Virus record (IMG/VR): IMGVR_UViG_3300020021_000021
Coordinates: 1 to 44,233 of that record
Strand: one strand, 5' to 3'
Origin: a virus
DNA length: 44,233 nucleotides
Below the pieces are notes generated by a model. That model worked only from the letters and a program-made list of their open reading frames with translations. It did no database searches and was not told the DNA's origin. The first letter of the stretch is position 1. Each line of letters opens with the position of its first letter. A program made the translations under genes and the position numbers. Positions 13,417 through 22,557 of the stretch are shown here, piece by piece.

Positions 13417-15089
13417 TACGCTGAAATCCGTTTAAAGAATAGTGTAACCATAGACCGCTGTATAATTGACATAGGCGCACCCAATCCTGTACTATCCGCG
13501 TTGCCTCCTGTTATCTGAATAGTTTTATCGTCAACAATACCGTTGTTTGCTTGCCCTTGTGGAACAGGTACAGTTCCAGGGAGGCTACCCCGTACAGGGT
13601 CAGCATTGCCACTTCCTGAACCGGGCGAATTTGTTGACCTTACAGCATGACCATGTGGCGTCATTTGCGCCTTAGTTTGGCGTATGCTATCAGCACCTAT
13701 AATATTATTCAATTCAGCTAACCCATATATCGGGTCGCCGTCAATATATCCTATGGCAACTGTACCGCCCCTATCTGCGCTATCATTCCTTCCATCACAT
13801 ATAACACAACCCTCATATGGGCTTCCTGCTTGCCCTAATCCTGTGCCAACGTTCCAATCAGTTACTAATGGCCGCCCGGTAACTTCTTCATACATACCAA
13901 CAAAACCTGGCGGGAATGTTGGCGGCGTTGCGCCTGGTATGCCGCTAGCAGGGTCTTCATCATATTGCAAATAATCAAAGCAAAAATCTGTTACCGTACC
14001 CTCTCCTGTAATTCCTGATAGGTATACTATTGTTGCAGCATCAAACGGAAACCCTATATTATAATTATGTTTACCAACCGGAATATAAAACGTGCCAATT
14101 TCAGTACCTAACGGTGTTGTTCCAATATTCAGCGTAAAAGCGAAGTCATTGCCAAAAATTGTTAAGTTCTTTAACAATGAGTATTTTCTGAATACATCAA
14201 CCACCGCAAAGTCTGCTGCCTGATCGAAATAGTTTTTTGCTTTTTCCACTACTGTAAATCCTTCGGGTATATCTCCTGTTATTAGCTTTTGTAAAAATAC
14301 ATTTAAAACCGGCATAATTACAATACGTTGCCCGATAAATGGCGTACCGTCCGGTTCTGCCCTTACCACTTCCCATTCGCTACCCTCTGTATTTTGATAA
14401 TATTCGCCGTCAATCTTTATTTGGTCGCAATCAAACAGCATATTTACCTTATCGCCTATCCAGTTAGGTATACCTTCCGCATTGCCTATAAACAGCGTAA
14501 ATTTACGGTATGAAACAGCGTTAAGTTTGGTTGTATTCTTTAATTGGTCGTTATAAATAACATCGTCACGGCTCGGTGTATACAGGTGTATGCCACCCTC
14601 AACCCGCATCACAATTATAAAATCATCCTCGAAAACAATACCAAAATTGTTTTCTGAATTGGTGCACTCTAATAATATAGTTCCGGGCTGATCATCTGCA
14701 ACATTAATAGGTTCACTTTGGTAAACATGGTATGCGCTCGTATCATCACTATAATCTAATTCGCAATAATAATCTCCTTCACCATAGTTTGAAAAATCTA
14801 ACTCAACCTCATAACATTTGAACGTAAAGTCGGGAAAGTTTTTGCCAGTATCAGTTGGTATAATCGTATCAATTAAAGCGTTGGTATGCAAGTCACGCAC
14901 ATAAAAACGGCTCTCATAATCAGCTAAAAACTGTATTTTAGTGGTATCGTTTGTTTGGAATTTCTGAAAATAACATTTATCATCCGAAAATAAGTCAAAC
15001 GGAATTGTTTGATAACGGGGATCTAAATCGGTTAATTCAACCAATCGGATGGGATTTATTAAAGGAACTTCAAATATTTTTGTTGCCAT
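13416..15089 (-). CDS. Tail fibre/collar-domain protein, 557 aa
   Basis: The N-terminal part (1-370) is a beta-rich virion-type region (MATKIFEVPLINPIRLVELT). From about residue 390 the sequence becomes a tail-collar-like end: GFVGMYEEVTGRPLVTDWNV, CVICDGRNDSADRGGTVAIG, then IRQTKAQMTPHGHAV and the final SIIQRSMVTLFFKRISA. The 'CdGr...D.rg....G' and 'Q...M..H.H' landmarks are typical of phage tail collar and fibre tips, where the histidines often bind metal. Likely a host-contact component of the tail tip. Confidence 0.8.
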   Translation of the reverse strand: MATKIFEVPLINPIRLVELTDLDPRYQTIPFDLFSDDKCYFQKFQTNDTTKIQFLADYESRFYVRDLHTNALIDTIIPTDTGKNFPDFTFKCYEVELDFSNYGEGDYYCELDYSDDTSAYHVYQSEPINVADDQPGTILLECTNSENNFGIVFEDDFIIVMRVEGGIHLYTPSRDDVIYNDQLKNTTKLNAVSYRKFTLFIGNAEGIPNWIGDKVNMLFDCDQIKIDGEYYQNTEGSEWEVVRAEPDGTPFIGQRIVIMPVLNVFLQKLITGDIPEGFTVVEKAKNYFDQAADFAVVDVFRKYSLLKNLTIFGNDFAFTLNIGTTPLGTEIGTFYIPVGKHNYNIGFPFDAATIVYLSGITGEGTVTDFCFDYLQYDEDPASGIPGATPPTFPPGFVGMYEEVTGRPLVTDWNVGTGLGQAGSPYEGCVICDGRNDSADRGGTVAIGYIDGDPIYGLAELNNIIGADSIRQTKAQMTPHGHAVRSTNSPGSGSGNADPVRGSLPGTVPVPQGQANNGIVDDKTIQITGGNADSTGLGAPMSIIQRSMVTLFFKRISA

Positions 15090-15112
15090 TTCTTATCAAA
15101 TATATACAATTA

Positions 15113-15865
15113 TCACCTAATCAGGTTTAACAAATTATTATCCTTAGTTAGCAATAATTTAAATTCCCTCGGCGTATTTTTAGCTACATCAACCCCAGCA
15201 CTTATAATAAAGCCCCTGTACGAATTGCCGTCAAGCGTATAAGATATGTAAGCACTCGGTAAACTTCGTATCAAAGCATAGGCATCACGGGGTAATTTAG
15301 TAGTTATATCAACCAAATAAGGCAAAAATAACTTATCAGCCAAAGCCGATACATTCCAGTTTGAATTTTCCGTATAACGTATGCCATCTAATCCAACGGT
15401 TGAAACCGCCGTATTTTTCAACGCGGATGTGAATTTTATTAAATAGCCATCATATTTATCCAATATACCGTGTAAATAGTCACCGTGTCGCACTAAATTA
15501 CGTTTTGGGGTAAGTAATAGGTTGTAAACACTGCTGCCCCCTGCCAGCCCCGTAATGCTTGTAAACGCCTCACCCTGTATCGGCTGATAATAAGTATGTC
15601 CGCTTTCTGGTGTATCGCGTATCATAACAAAGAACGGGTCATTATCACTTTTGGTTGTTTCGGGCGTGTTGCCCTGTATGCGGATAAACTCAATGCCGTA
15701 ACTATCGGCACGAATAACCGACATTAAATTCAATTCTTTTGCTATCCTGATTATTGGCAACGAGTAATTTTGCTCACTATTCGGCTCATCCTTTCCGTTA
15801 ACCACATCATACGTTTGGTCGGGATAGCCAATTTTAACGGCATTGTAAATATAGGCTTCATACAT
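15113..15865 (-). CDS. Tail protein, C-terminal fragment (frameshifted), 250 aa
   Basis: The open frame begins MYEAYIYNAVKIGYPDQTYD, but the same frame extends upstream as VIGNVQDAKLS before this ATG. In Bacteroidota phage tail-tip proteins as I know them, a 'viGN..d.k....eaYiyNsikiGYPnQ.Yd.vNG.dE' segment is internal to a protein of about 650 residues. The upstream 406-residue gene supplies the missing N-terminal part in the frame one base away. The two are probably one gene, broken in or near the GGG run at 15898-15900. The product would be a distal-tail or baseplate-hub structural protein. Confidence 0.7.
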   Translation of the reverse strand: MYEAYIYNAVKIGYPDQTYDVVNGKDEPNSEQNYSLPIIRIAKELNLMSVIRADSYGIEFIRIQGNTPETTKSDNDPFFVMIRDTPESGHTYYQPIQGEAFTSITGLAGGSSVYNLLLTPKRNLVRHGDYLHGILDKYDGYLIKFTSALKNTAVSTVGLDGIRYTENSNWNVSALADKLFLPYLVDITTKLPRDAYALIRSLPSAYISYTLDGNSYRGFIISAGVDVAKNTPREFKLLLTKDNNLLNLIR

Positions 15866-15872
15866 AGATAAT

Positions 15873-17093
15873 TTAGCATCCTGTACATTGCCAATAACCC
15901 TTAGCTTCTAAAACAGCCGTATCGTTCTGTATGCCAAACCCGGCGTTCGTTACGCTGTTGATTGATTGAAAGAAATCCTTAAAGCTGATCTTAATTTTCG
16001 CATCCGTAATTTGCCTGATAGCATCCCCGCAAGTAATTGTCAATTGCGGCCATGTGGTATCTAAATGATAGGATAAGGTAGGGTAAACAGCATCGTTCAT
16101 TAACTCGATCAGCTTATCAAATACATATTTCGGGCGCAATCCCTTGCACATTGATGCGGGGGTAATTGTTTGATAGGCTAATGATAATGTGCCATCGGTA
16201 ACCTGAAAGCCAACGTTAGTATTATTATCGGTAACGTTTTTGAAGTAAAAAAACAACCGTTCGTCTTTAAGTATTGAAGTTGTAAAATCCCATGAAAAAT
16301 CAAATATTCCAAAATTTGTAGTAACATCATATAGCGTAGCAACCAATATATTATCGCTCTTATATACATTAACCTGAAAGTGCTTTGCGCCCCCTGGCAA
16401 CGTAGAAACATTACCCTTTAAATTACCCTGTAACCTGATATCGGTATCAACCGTTGCTTTGTAGAAGAAATTATCATTTAAGTTATCAAATGAAGCGGCA
16501 CTATCAGCCACAAAACCGCTATCCTGTACAGACGGCGTTACCGAATTTTGCTGATTATTAACTACCTGTAATGCGAAAAAAGCATCCGAACGATGGTCGA
16601 TATTCAGTAAAAATATTAAATCGGCGGTTTCTGTTAATGATATGGGCGTTAACTGAATATCAATCGCTTCGGGTACATTAACAGGTATTTCATACACCTG
16701 ATTTTCGTATGCCTTTATAGCCGCTGATATGCCGCCTTCCATAACATTTACCGTAAATGTATATCCCTCTAAAGAACTCGCATCAACAACAGTTGAAAAA
16801 TCTATATCGCCCCGATATATTTCTGAATATGTCCAATCCGAGTTATTCAGTTCCTCAATAATAAACTCAACCCTACCCGCTAACCCATATTGATAAAATT
16901 CTGTACGTAATATCTTTGCGCCATCCAACACGAAATCCATAGGTATGGTAAACGTGCGTATCATACCGTAATAACTTTCAGAACGGTCAAAAGTGATCAA
17001 TGAGCCTTCCCATCCCTTAGGTGCTTCGGGAATAACATAGTTAAACAACCCCCGCACTGCAAGTGTATATCTAAATTGGTTGGGTTGTGTCAT
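15873..17093 (-). CDS. Tail protein, N-terminal fragment (frameshifted), 406 aa
   Basis: Immediately downstream of the tape measure gene (one base gap), the usual place of the distal-tail/tail-associated protein. It begins MTQPNQFRYTLAVRGLFNYV and has a beta-sandwich-rich middle. It ends DTAVLEAKGYWQCTGC, where the last residues look out of frame. Dropping one G after GCTAAG would continue EAK-VIGNVQDAKLSMYEAY into the 15113-15865 gene, for a single protein of about 659 residues. Either a real frameshift, programmed +1 frameshifting or a sequence error explains the split. Confidence 0.75.
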   Translation of the reverse strand: MTQPNQFRYTLAVRGLFNYVIPEAPKGWEGSLITFDRSESYYGMIRTFTIPMDFVLDGAKILRTEFYQYGLAGRVEFIIEELNNSDWTYSEIYRGDIDFSTVVDASSLEGYTFTVNVMEGGISAAIKAYENQVYEIPVNVPEAIDIQLTPISLTETADLIFLLNIDHRSDAFFALQVVNNQQNSVTPSVQDSGFVADSAASFDNLNDNFFYKATVDTDIRLQGNLKGNVSTLPGGAKHFQVNVYKSDNILVATLYDVTTNFGIFDFSWDFTTSILKDERLFFYFKNVTDNNTNVGFQVTDGTLSLAYQTITPASMCKGLRPKYVFDKLIELMNDAVYPTLSYHLDTTWPQLTITCGDAIRQITDAKIKISFKDFFQSINSVTNAGFGIQNDTAVLEAKGYWQCTGC

Positions 17094-19880
17094 TTAATTT
17101 ATATTGCGCCTAACATAATTATTCCATTTTTCGGTATTGGTCACGTACCCTTTTACCCCCTTGCTGGTTAGGATTGTGCCGTGTACAGGCTTCGCTTTTG
17201 CCAGGTGGCTGTTTACTTTCCTCATCTCATCCAACAACTTATCATCAACTTGCCCACCTGCGAAATTTATCTTTTCGGGCCGGGCTATCATGTTCACCAA
17301 ATCCTTATTTGATATAAATTTAGTACCGGCTTTTACCATGCCGATAGTTTCTGTGCTCGGTGTAAATGATTGTGTACCGTCCGGGTCAATACGTAATTCT
17401 GTACCGTGTCCGAAGGCGGCTAATCCTGTTTTTTTCATGGTGCCGCCGTGTTCAAATTTGGGTATTGGAGTAGCTAATAATGTCGCTACCTGTACTGCAC
17501 CAATAGCCTCAATCAATATCGCTAAAGGCGTTATCCAGCCAGCAGCAGAGGCGGCAATTAATGTATTTTCAACAATTTTAGCAATAGATACAGCCTTATC
17601 GAATTTAGCTTGCTTTTCCTGTACTTGCCTCCGTTGCATATCGAGCGCATCTTGTTGGGCGGATGCCTTAGCATTAATAACCGCTATTTTATTTGCCTTA
17701 TCTTCCTGCGATAAAGCAGAACGATCAACCGCATCAATCTCGTTTTTTGTCTTAACAGTTAAAGCATCTTTTTCATCCTGTATACGGTTAATCTGATTTG
17801 TATATCCCGCATTAATAACTGCTACAAAAAAAGCACCTACATCGTCCGCTAACTCTTTTCGCTTATCTGCTAATTCTTTTTCATCGGCCTTTAACCGTTC
17901 ATTGTCGGCTATTTGAGCATCGGTAGCCTCTTTAGAGTAACGGCGTTTTAGATCAGCTAATTTGCGTTCATCTTCGGCGGTATCTGCGCCTGTCTTTTTT
18001 TCAACTTCGAGTAAAAACTCAATGCCCTCAATTTGGATTTTTATACTTTCTAAATTGGCCTGTGTTTCAATATCTTTTTTCTGTTTTTGGTATTCTTTAG
18101 TAGATATTAACCCTTTTGCATATTGCTCTGATAATGCTTGAAGGGCATCGTTGGCATCGTCTTGATTAGCTTGTAAACGCTGTTGAGCATATTGTTTAGC
18201 CGTATCCTTGCTATTTTCCTGAATATCTTTTTGATTTTTAGCATCATCCCTTCTTGCCTTATCGATTTGGGTATTGTATTCTTTTTCCAAATCAGCTAAT
18301 TCTTTTAAGCCATCCTTTGCTATTTTTTGGCGGTCTTTTGCAACATCGTTATCCAAAGAAAGTAATAGATTTTTTCCTTCTACATTACTAAAAATGTGTG
18401 ATTTTATTCCGGCCTGTATAATGGCTTTTGAATTAGTATAATATTTTGTAATAGCATCTAACCGGGCTTGTATAAAACTTTCATCGTTCTGCAATACCTT
18501 ATCTTCGAGTTCTTTTTCGGTTTTAAGGCGATCATTTAGGTCTGATTTTACGTTATCGGGGGTCTTTGTATTGTCTTTGGCAGACAGTGCTGCGGCTATT
18601 TTATTATTCCCTCCAGCAAATTTTATTAAAAAATCAATCTGATCTTGCAGGTCTTTTTTATTGGCATCTTGTAATGCTGTAGATAAATCAGCCCTTTTAT
18701 TGATCACCTTGCGTTGTTCTGCTTCGGACAACCCTATAGATGTGCCGGACGTACCTGTAGTACCGCCGCCGCCTAAAATAAGTTGATTTGCAACCCCTTT
18801 AACCCTTGATAGTTCAGATTGCCGTGCATTTTCTATTTTTTGTTTTTGAAACTCAATATCTAACTGTTTAGCAGCCAATTCGCTTATTTTAGTAGCGGCG
18901 GCTTTTGCTTTTGCGTTCTCAAGTATGGCAGTAGTGGCTAAATTATAAGCATTAGCAGCACCACCGTTTAATATGGTTTCTGTTGTTATATTGCCAAATA
19001 AGGATGGAAATTCTTTTTGCAATTCCTTAGCTGCTAATAATCTGTTTTGCTCTGAATTGGTTACATCCTGTGTGGCTGAATAGAGGATACGTAAATTGGT
19101 TGATTGCTCACCATATTGCTTAGAGGTGTTGGCAGTAACAGCATTAAAATTAGATAGGTTTTTTTCTGAAAGAGAAAGCTTATCGTTGAATATTCCCAAC
19201 GCATCTGCCGCTTTACCTATCACCCCAAAAGCCAACGTAAAAATACCCGCAATACCTATCCCCGGCAATATATAAGCTAACGTCCGCAAATAGCCCAATC
19301 CTTTAGTTAGCTGTCCTCCTATCTTATCCAATCCGCTTGCTTGCACTGCCGTATTAGTTTCAATAGCCGCTGTTTCTGCTGATATTTCAGCAGTTGTTAT
19401 AGCTTTTGCAGCCCCTACCTGTTGCGTTTGCGTTTTATACGCCGCCGCCCTTGCCGCCGCCCTGCCTTGCGCAATATCATTTTCATTAACGGCGGTGGTC
19501 ATAGCATTTTGGGTAGCGATTGCCTTTTGTGCCGCCGCTATTTCAGCCGCCGTATTTTCTGTTACAACCCTGCGCCTTTTAGCGGCAATAGTCTCTTGTT
19601 TTGCAGCAATCTCATCCCGCTTTGCTTGTAACCTTATTTCAGAGGCTTTTATCTTTTCAGAATTATCAATAATTTGTTTGGTTGCCGCATCGCTCTCCTT
19701 CGCAGCCTTAGTAAATTGACTAAATGAAACAGCGCCGCCAGTAGCTTTAACCAAAGCATCAGCCTGTTTTGCCGTCGCCACAAACTGCGCCTCTAAAGAA
19801 ACTAACGCTTTCTCTAAATCGGCGACCTGCTTATTACTAATCGGGTCTACTACTTCGGTTATCGCTCCGCTATTTGACAT
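17094..19880 (-). CDS. Tail tape measure protein, 928 aa
   Basis: A very long helical, Ala/Lys/Gln-rich protein following the chaperone-like genes. Residues 1-170 and about 440-740 are coiled coil (KIKASEIRLQAKRDEIAAKQ). A hydrophobic segment sits at about 200-230 (LRTLAYILPGIGIAGIFTLA) and a second at about 770-810 (AAGWITPLAILIEAIGAVQV). The C-terminus has GHGTELRIDPDGTQSFTPS. This is the classic tape measure layout. It fixes tail length; 928 residues at about 1.5 angstrom each predict a tail of roughly 140 nm. It identifies the virion as long-tailed. Confidence 0.92.
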   Translation of the reverse strand: MSNSGAITEVVDPISNKQVADLEKALVSLEAQFVATAKQADALVKATGGAVSFSQFTKAAKESDAATKQIIDNSEKIKASEIRLQAKRDEIAAKQETIAAKRRRVVTENTAAEIAAAQKAIATQNAMTTAVNENDIAQGRAAARAAAYKTQTQQVGAAKAITTAEISAETAAIETNTAVQASGLDKIGGQLTKGLGYLRTLAYILPGIGIAGIFTLAFGVIGKAADALGIFNDKLSLSEKNLSNFNAVTANTSKQYGEQSTNLRILYSATQDVTNSEQNRLLAAKELQKEFPSLFGNITTETILNGGAANAYNLATTAILENAKAKAAATKISELAAKQLDIEFQKQKIENARQSELSRVKGVANQLILGGGGTTGTSGTSIGLSEAEQRKVINKRADLSTALQDANKKDLQDQIDFLIKFAGGNNKIAAALSAKDNTKTPDNVKSDLNDRLKTEKELEDKVLQNDESFIQARLDAITKYYTNSKAIIQAGIKSHIFSNVEGKNLLLSLDNDVAKDRQKIAKDGLKELADLEKEYNTQIDKARRDDAKNQKDIQENSKDTAKQYAQQRLQANQDDANDALQALSEQYAKGLISTKEYQKQKKDIETQANLESIKIQIEGIEFLLEVEKKTGADTAEDERKLADLKRRYSKEATDAQIADNERLKADEKELADKRKELADDVGAFFVAVINAGYTNQINRIQDEKDALTVKTKNEIDAVDRSALSQEDKANKIAVINAKASAQQDALDMQRRQVQEKQAKFDKAVSIAKIVENTLIAASAAGWITPLAILIEAIGAVQVATLLATPIPKFEHGGTMKKTGLAAFGHGTELRIDPDGTQSFTPSTETIGMVKAGTKFISNKDLVNMIARPEKINFAGGQVDDKLLDEMRKVNSHLAKAKPVHGTILTSKGVKGYVTNTEKWNNYVRRNIN

Positions 19881-20460
19881 TTTTCAAGCTTGCTTTATAT
19901 TTGTTCATAATAGCACAATATTCAGAAACGGTAACGATATGGGTATCTAAACGATAGCCCATAAACTTTGATAATTCCACCATTACCGCATCGTAATCAC
20001 TTTCTTTAACGGCACCACCTTTTTTGCTTTGTATGGCTTCCAATTCTTTTAACCTATCATTTTTACGGATTAGCATAGCCTTTGCCCTGGTAATTATCAT
20101 GCGTAGATCACGTTCGTAATGTTCGGATTGCTTAATCGGAAAGCCGTTTGAGGCTAATATAGTAGCTAACTCTTCATTATATCGTATAGCTAATTGCTGT
20201 ACAATAGCCTCAATAAGTATAATTTTGTTGGTTAATACCGATATATCCTTTAAAACAGCTAATAAATGTAATTGATGGGTATCTTTTGAGAGCACCGCAT
20301 ACTCTGAATATATTTCTTCCCAATTCTCAATGCGGGATATATCGCCCGTACAAACCGCCTTAATGAAGTAATACATAGGCAAATCAGAACATGACTTATA
20401 CTTAGCTAAAAGTAAGACCTGTTTTTTCCGTAATATATTGGCGAATTTTAGCATATACAA
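19870..20460 (-). CDS. Putative tail assembly chaperone-like protein, 196 aa
   Basis: Helical protein between the tail tube genes and the tape measure. It contains LLLAKYKSCSDLPMYYFIKA, a pattern seen in Bacteroidota phages and conjugative elements (KYKs...LP.Y.F.k....gD). The position is that of tail assembly chaperones. The start at 20460 or 20454 (MLKFANIL) overlaps the upstream gene by 53-59 bases; a shorter start at 20376 is possible. It ends inside the start of the tape measure gene. Confidence 0.6.
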   Translation of the reverse strand: MYMLKFANILRKKQVLLLAKYKSCSDLPMYYFIKAVCTGDISRIENWEEIYSEYAVLSKDTHQLHLLAVLKDISVLTNKIILIEAIVQQLAIRYNEELATILASNGFPIKQSEHYERDLRMIITRAKAMLIRKNDRLKELEAIQSKKGGAVKESDYDAVMVELSKFMGYRLDTHIVTVSEYCAIMNKYKASLKNVK

Positions 20461-20848
20461 TTTCCGAATATACGATTTTGTTTTCTTTTGTTAATCCCCA
20501 AATATATTTGCCGTATTTAGCTTCTATTTCAGGCTCTTTAAAATCCTTGCTGCCAACCGTAAATGCGTTGGGCGTTACTTCTACATACATTGCGCCGTAC
20601 AGTGAGCCTGTTAGTTTTAAATCGGGGTGTAGAAAACCAGGCAATGGGTTTTGTTTTTCCTTTTGCAAGGCATATATAGGGCTTGAATACAACGCTAATC
20701 TCAACCCGTTACTATCAATAGATTTTTCATATAGTTGCCCCTGATTAAGCGCAATTATCTCACCTGAAGTTGCTTCAATGATTTTAGGTACCTCCGTTTC
20801 GAGGGATACCGATTGTACGGCTTTTAATAGTTGTGATATTGTTCCCAT
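20402..20848 (-). CDS. Putative tail-region protein, 148 aa
   Basis: Begins MGTISQLLKAVQSVSLETEV; mixed alpha/beta with SPIYALQKEKQNPLPGFLHP and GAMYVEVTPNAFTVGSK. Lies between a terminator and the chaperone-like gene. It has no recognised family; position suggests a tail completion or assembly role. Because a terminator precedes it, it would be transcribed by readthrough or from an unseen promoter. Confidence 0.6.
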   Translation of the reverse strand: MGTISQLLKAVQSVSLETEVPKIIEATSGEIIALNQGQLYEKSIDSNGLRLALYSSPIYALQKEKQNPLPGFLHPDLKLTGSLYGAMYVEVTPNAFTVGSKDFKEPEIEAKYGKYIWGLTKENKIVYSEIVYAKIRQYITEKTGLTFS

Positions 20849-20853
20849 AACCT

Positions 20854-20878
20854 AAAAACCCGGCTCATCACCGGGTTA
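20854..20878 (-). terminator. Rho-independent terminator after the tail tube genes
   Basis: On the minus strand AACCCGG (20877-20871), a 7-base loop, CCGGGTT (20863-20857), then more T. It lies between the small tail gene (20923-21066) and the 20402-20848 gene. Partial termination here would make capsid and tube mRNA more abundant than tape measure and tail-tip mRNA. Confidence 0.8.
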
Positions 20879-20922
20879 GTTTAATTGTTTTCTTCTTCTT
20901 CTGATGAGGGCATATCGGCTTC

Positions 20923-21066
20923 CTATTGCTTAACTTTCGCCTTTACCTTCTTCTCCTGCAAATCTTCCCAAACTTTCGCCAGGTCAAATTTGTCTGCATG
21001 GTGCTTATGTTGCTTAATAAATACAGCCTTGCTATGTTTATTAGCCCACTGTTTATTAAACCCCAT
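20923..21066 (-). CDS. Small tail-region protein, 47 aa, with in-frame stop
   Basis: ATG 21066 shares a base with the stop of the tail tube gene. The product reads MGFNKQWANKHSKAVFIKQH and then a Lys-rich helix ending KAKVKQ at TAG (20923-20925). The frame stays open for 13 more codons after the TAG, giving EADMPSSEEEENN before TAA (20881-20883). The acidic end looks like a natural C-terminus, so the TAG may be a recent mutation or be read through. Function unknown. Confidence 0.6.
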   Translation of the reverse strand: MGFNKQWANKHSKAVFIKQHKHHADKFDLAKVWEDLQEKKVKAKVKQ

Positions 21067-22001
21067 TACAACGTCAATACAGGAATACCCTCGAAGCCCT
21101 CAATACCGGCATTGAACAAATCCAACGCTGAAGCCAACCCGATCAACACACCGCCCGAAGTAGGGTAGTTAGGATCACCGCTATCAACCGTTACCGTCCA
21201 CGCTTTCAATGTAGCGTCAACCACAACCGAGGTTATAGCAATAACTTCACCATTATCATTTACCGCAGTCCATAACGCATCATCCGCTAACTCCGCAGAA
21301 TAGGTATCATAAAGATCAAAGCCGTTACAGCCTGTTTTAGCTTTGATTTTAAGGATAGGCAAGTTACTGCCTGTTGTTTCATACAAAACAATGTTTTGCA
21401 GTCCACGCAGGGCTACCAAATCCCCAATATTCATTTGCACAAAACCTATCAATTCATTAAGGTATGGTTTTAAAAATGAAATATCGGTAACGTAGGCAGT
21501 CGGGTTTGAACCGTCTGATAGCTTTAACGGGTTTTGATAAAATAAAGTAAGGGGAATACCTTTTAAGGTATCGTCAACTTTATATCCTGCCATTACACCG
21601 TTTGCGTCCCAAAGGATTACGGCTTTGTTTTGTGTATTGAACTTGCGCAAGGCATTACTTAGGCAAAGTCCGCCATCAATAAATTGAAACGATAGGTTAT
21701 AAAACCCCTCCCTCGTAATGGCTACCCTTCCATAGCCCAATGTTGCCTTAGTTGGCGCATCTGAACTATCTGTTAAGGCCTCATAAGTACCCATGGGATA
21801 TGCCCGAAGCGATGCCGCCGCAAGTATATCAGCTTTGATAGCCTCTAATAGAGTAGCTGGTGTAGCCAACTCCAAAGCGGTATAAACACGCCCAACAGGG
21901 ACTAAAACCCCCCCGACTATGTTTTTCAGGTCTATGAAGCAATCCCCATAGCCCGTATTTGCGCCGCTTACCTCGCAATTTTTATAGTTTAATATGCTCA
22001 T
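21066..22001 (-). CDS. Putative major tail (tube) protein, 311 aa
   Basis: Beta-rich protein placed after the neck genes and before the chaperone/tape measure genes, the normal place of the tail tube protein. It begins MSILNYKNCEVSGANTGYGD; the middle has GRVAITREGFYNLSFQFIDG and the C-terminal third has repeated Val/Thr-rich strands (SVVVDATLKAWTVTVDSGDP), possibly an Ig-like add-on. The call is from position and fold character; no signature motif is visible. Confidence 0.65.
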   Translation of the reverse strand: MSILNYKNCEVSGANTGYGDCFIDLKNIVGGVLVPVGRVYTALELATPATLLEAIKADILAAASLRAYPMGTYEALTDSSDAPTKATLGYGRVAITREGFYNLSFQFIDGGLCLSNALRKFNTQNKAVILWDANGVMAGYKVDDTLKGIPLTLFYQNPLKLSDGSNPTAYVTDISFLKPYLNELIGFVQMNIGDLVALRGLQNIVLYETTGSNLPILKIKAKTGCNGFDLYDTYSAELADDALWTAVNDNGEVIAITSVVVDATLKAWTVTVDSGDPNYPTSGGVLIGLASALDLFNAGIEGFEGIPVLTL

Positions 22002-22002
22002 T

Positions 22003-22557
22003 TTAACAATTTTTTAAGTTAAGTTTTAATTGTAAACCCTTAATTTCAATACAATCTAAAAAGTCATTAAAAACATTTCGATCATTCTTGTAAAGCCCGT
22101 CACGCCCCCAATATAGCCTGTCATATTTAGTATGGCCTAACGAATTAGCGCCATAATTTAAGAACGTTTTACTTAAACTTATCTGTTGTAATAACTCCTG
22201 GTATATCGGATATAATACAGGTTTAAAGTTATTCGTATAACGCTCATCGGCTTTATAGGTTGCCAGCGTGGCTCTTGCAATAATGATATTCAGCGTAACA
22301 GTACTGTCAAGCCCTATTACATTACCATGCCGCTCCGGGAAGTCCTGAAACAATGCTACTAACGGATATTTCTTAAACTGAAAGGTTGAAGATTTATCCC
22401 TTTGGCCTAAAGTTTCGATAATTTCAATAGGGTGGCCGTATAAATAATTTACGGCCTCTATTTTATCGTCAAATTCCCTAAGCGTGGGTAACAATATTTC
22501 GGATACCTTGCTAACAATACCACCGAACACATCAACTACAACAAACGGCGGTTTCAT
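22003..22557 (-). CDS. Putative neck/tail-completion protein, 184 aa
   Basis: Follows the adaptor-like gene with an ATGA overlap and precedes the tail tube gene by one base. Contains LPTLREFDDKIEAVNYLYGH and YPLVALFQDFPERHGNVIGL. Size and order fit a tail terminator or head-tail joining protein; family not certain. Confidence 0.6.
   Translation of the reverse strand: MKPPFVVVDVFGGIVSKVSEILLPTLREFDDKIEAVNYLYGHPIEIIETLGQRDKSSTFQFKKYPLVALFQDFPERHGNVIGLDSTVTLNIIIARATLATYKADERYTNNFKPVLYPIYQELLQQISLSKTFLNYGANSLGHTKYDRLYWGRDGLYKNDRNVFNDFLDCIEIKGLQLKLNLKNC

Noticed and set aside
17137-17796. Long plus-strand frame (219 codons) opposite the tape measure
   Set aside because: Antisense shadow of the tape measure; Ser/Cys/Ile-rich, with no start context or neighbours on that strand.
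19870-20848. Programmed -1 frameshift joining two tail chaperone genes, as in lambda G/GT
   Set aside because: The second gene has its own good start and the 53-59-base overlap shows no clear slippery heptamer; left as two genes.
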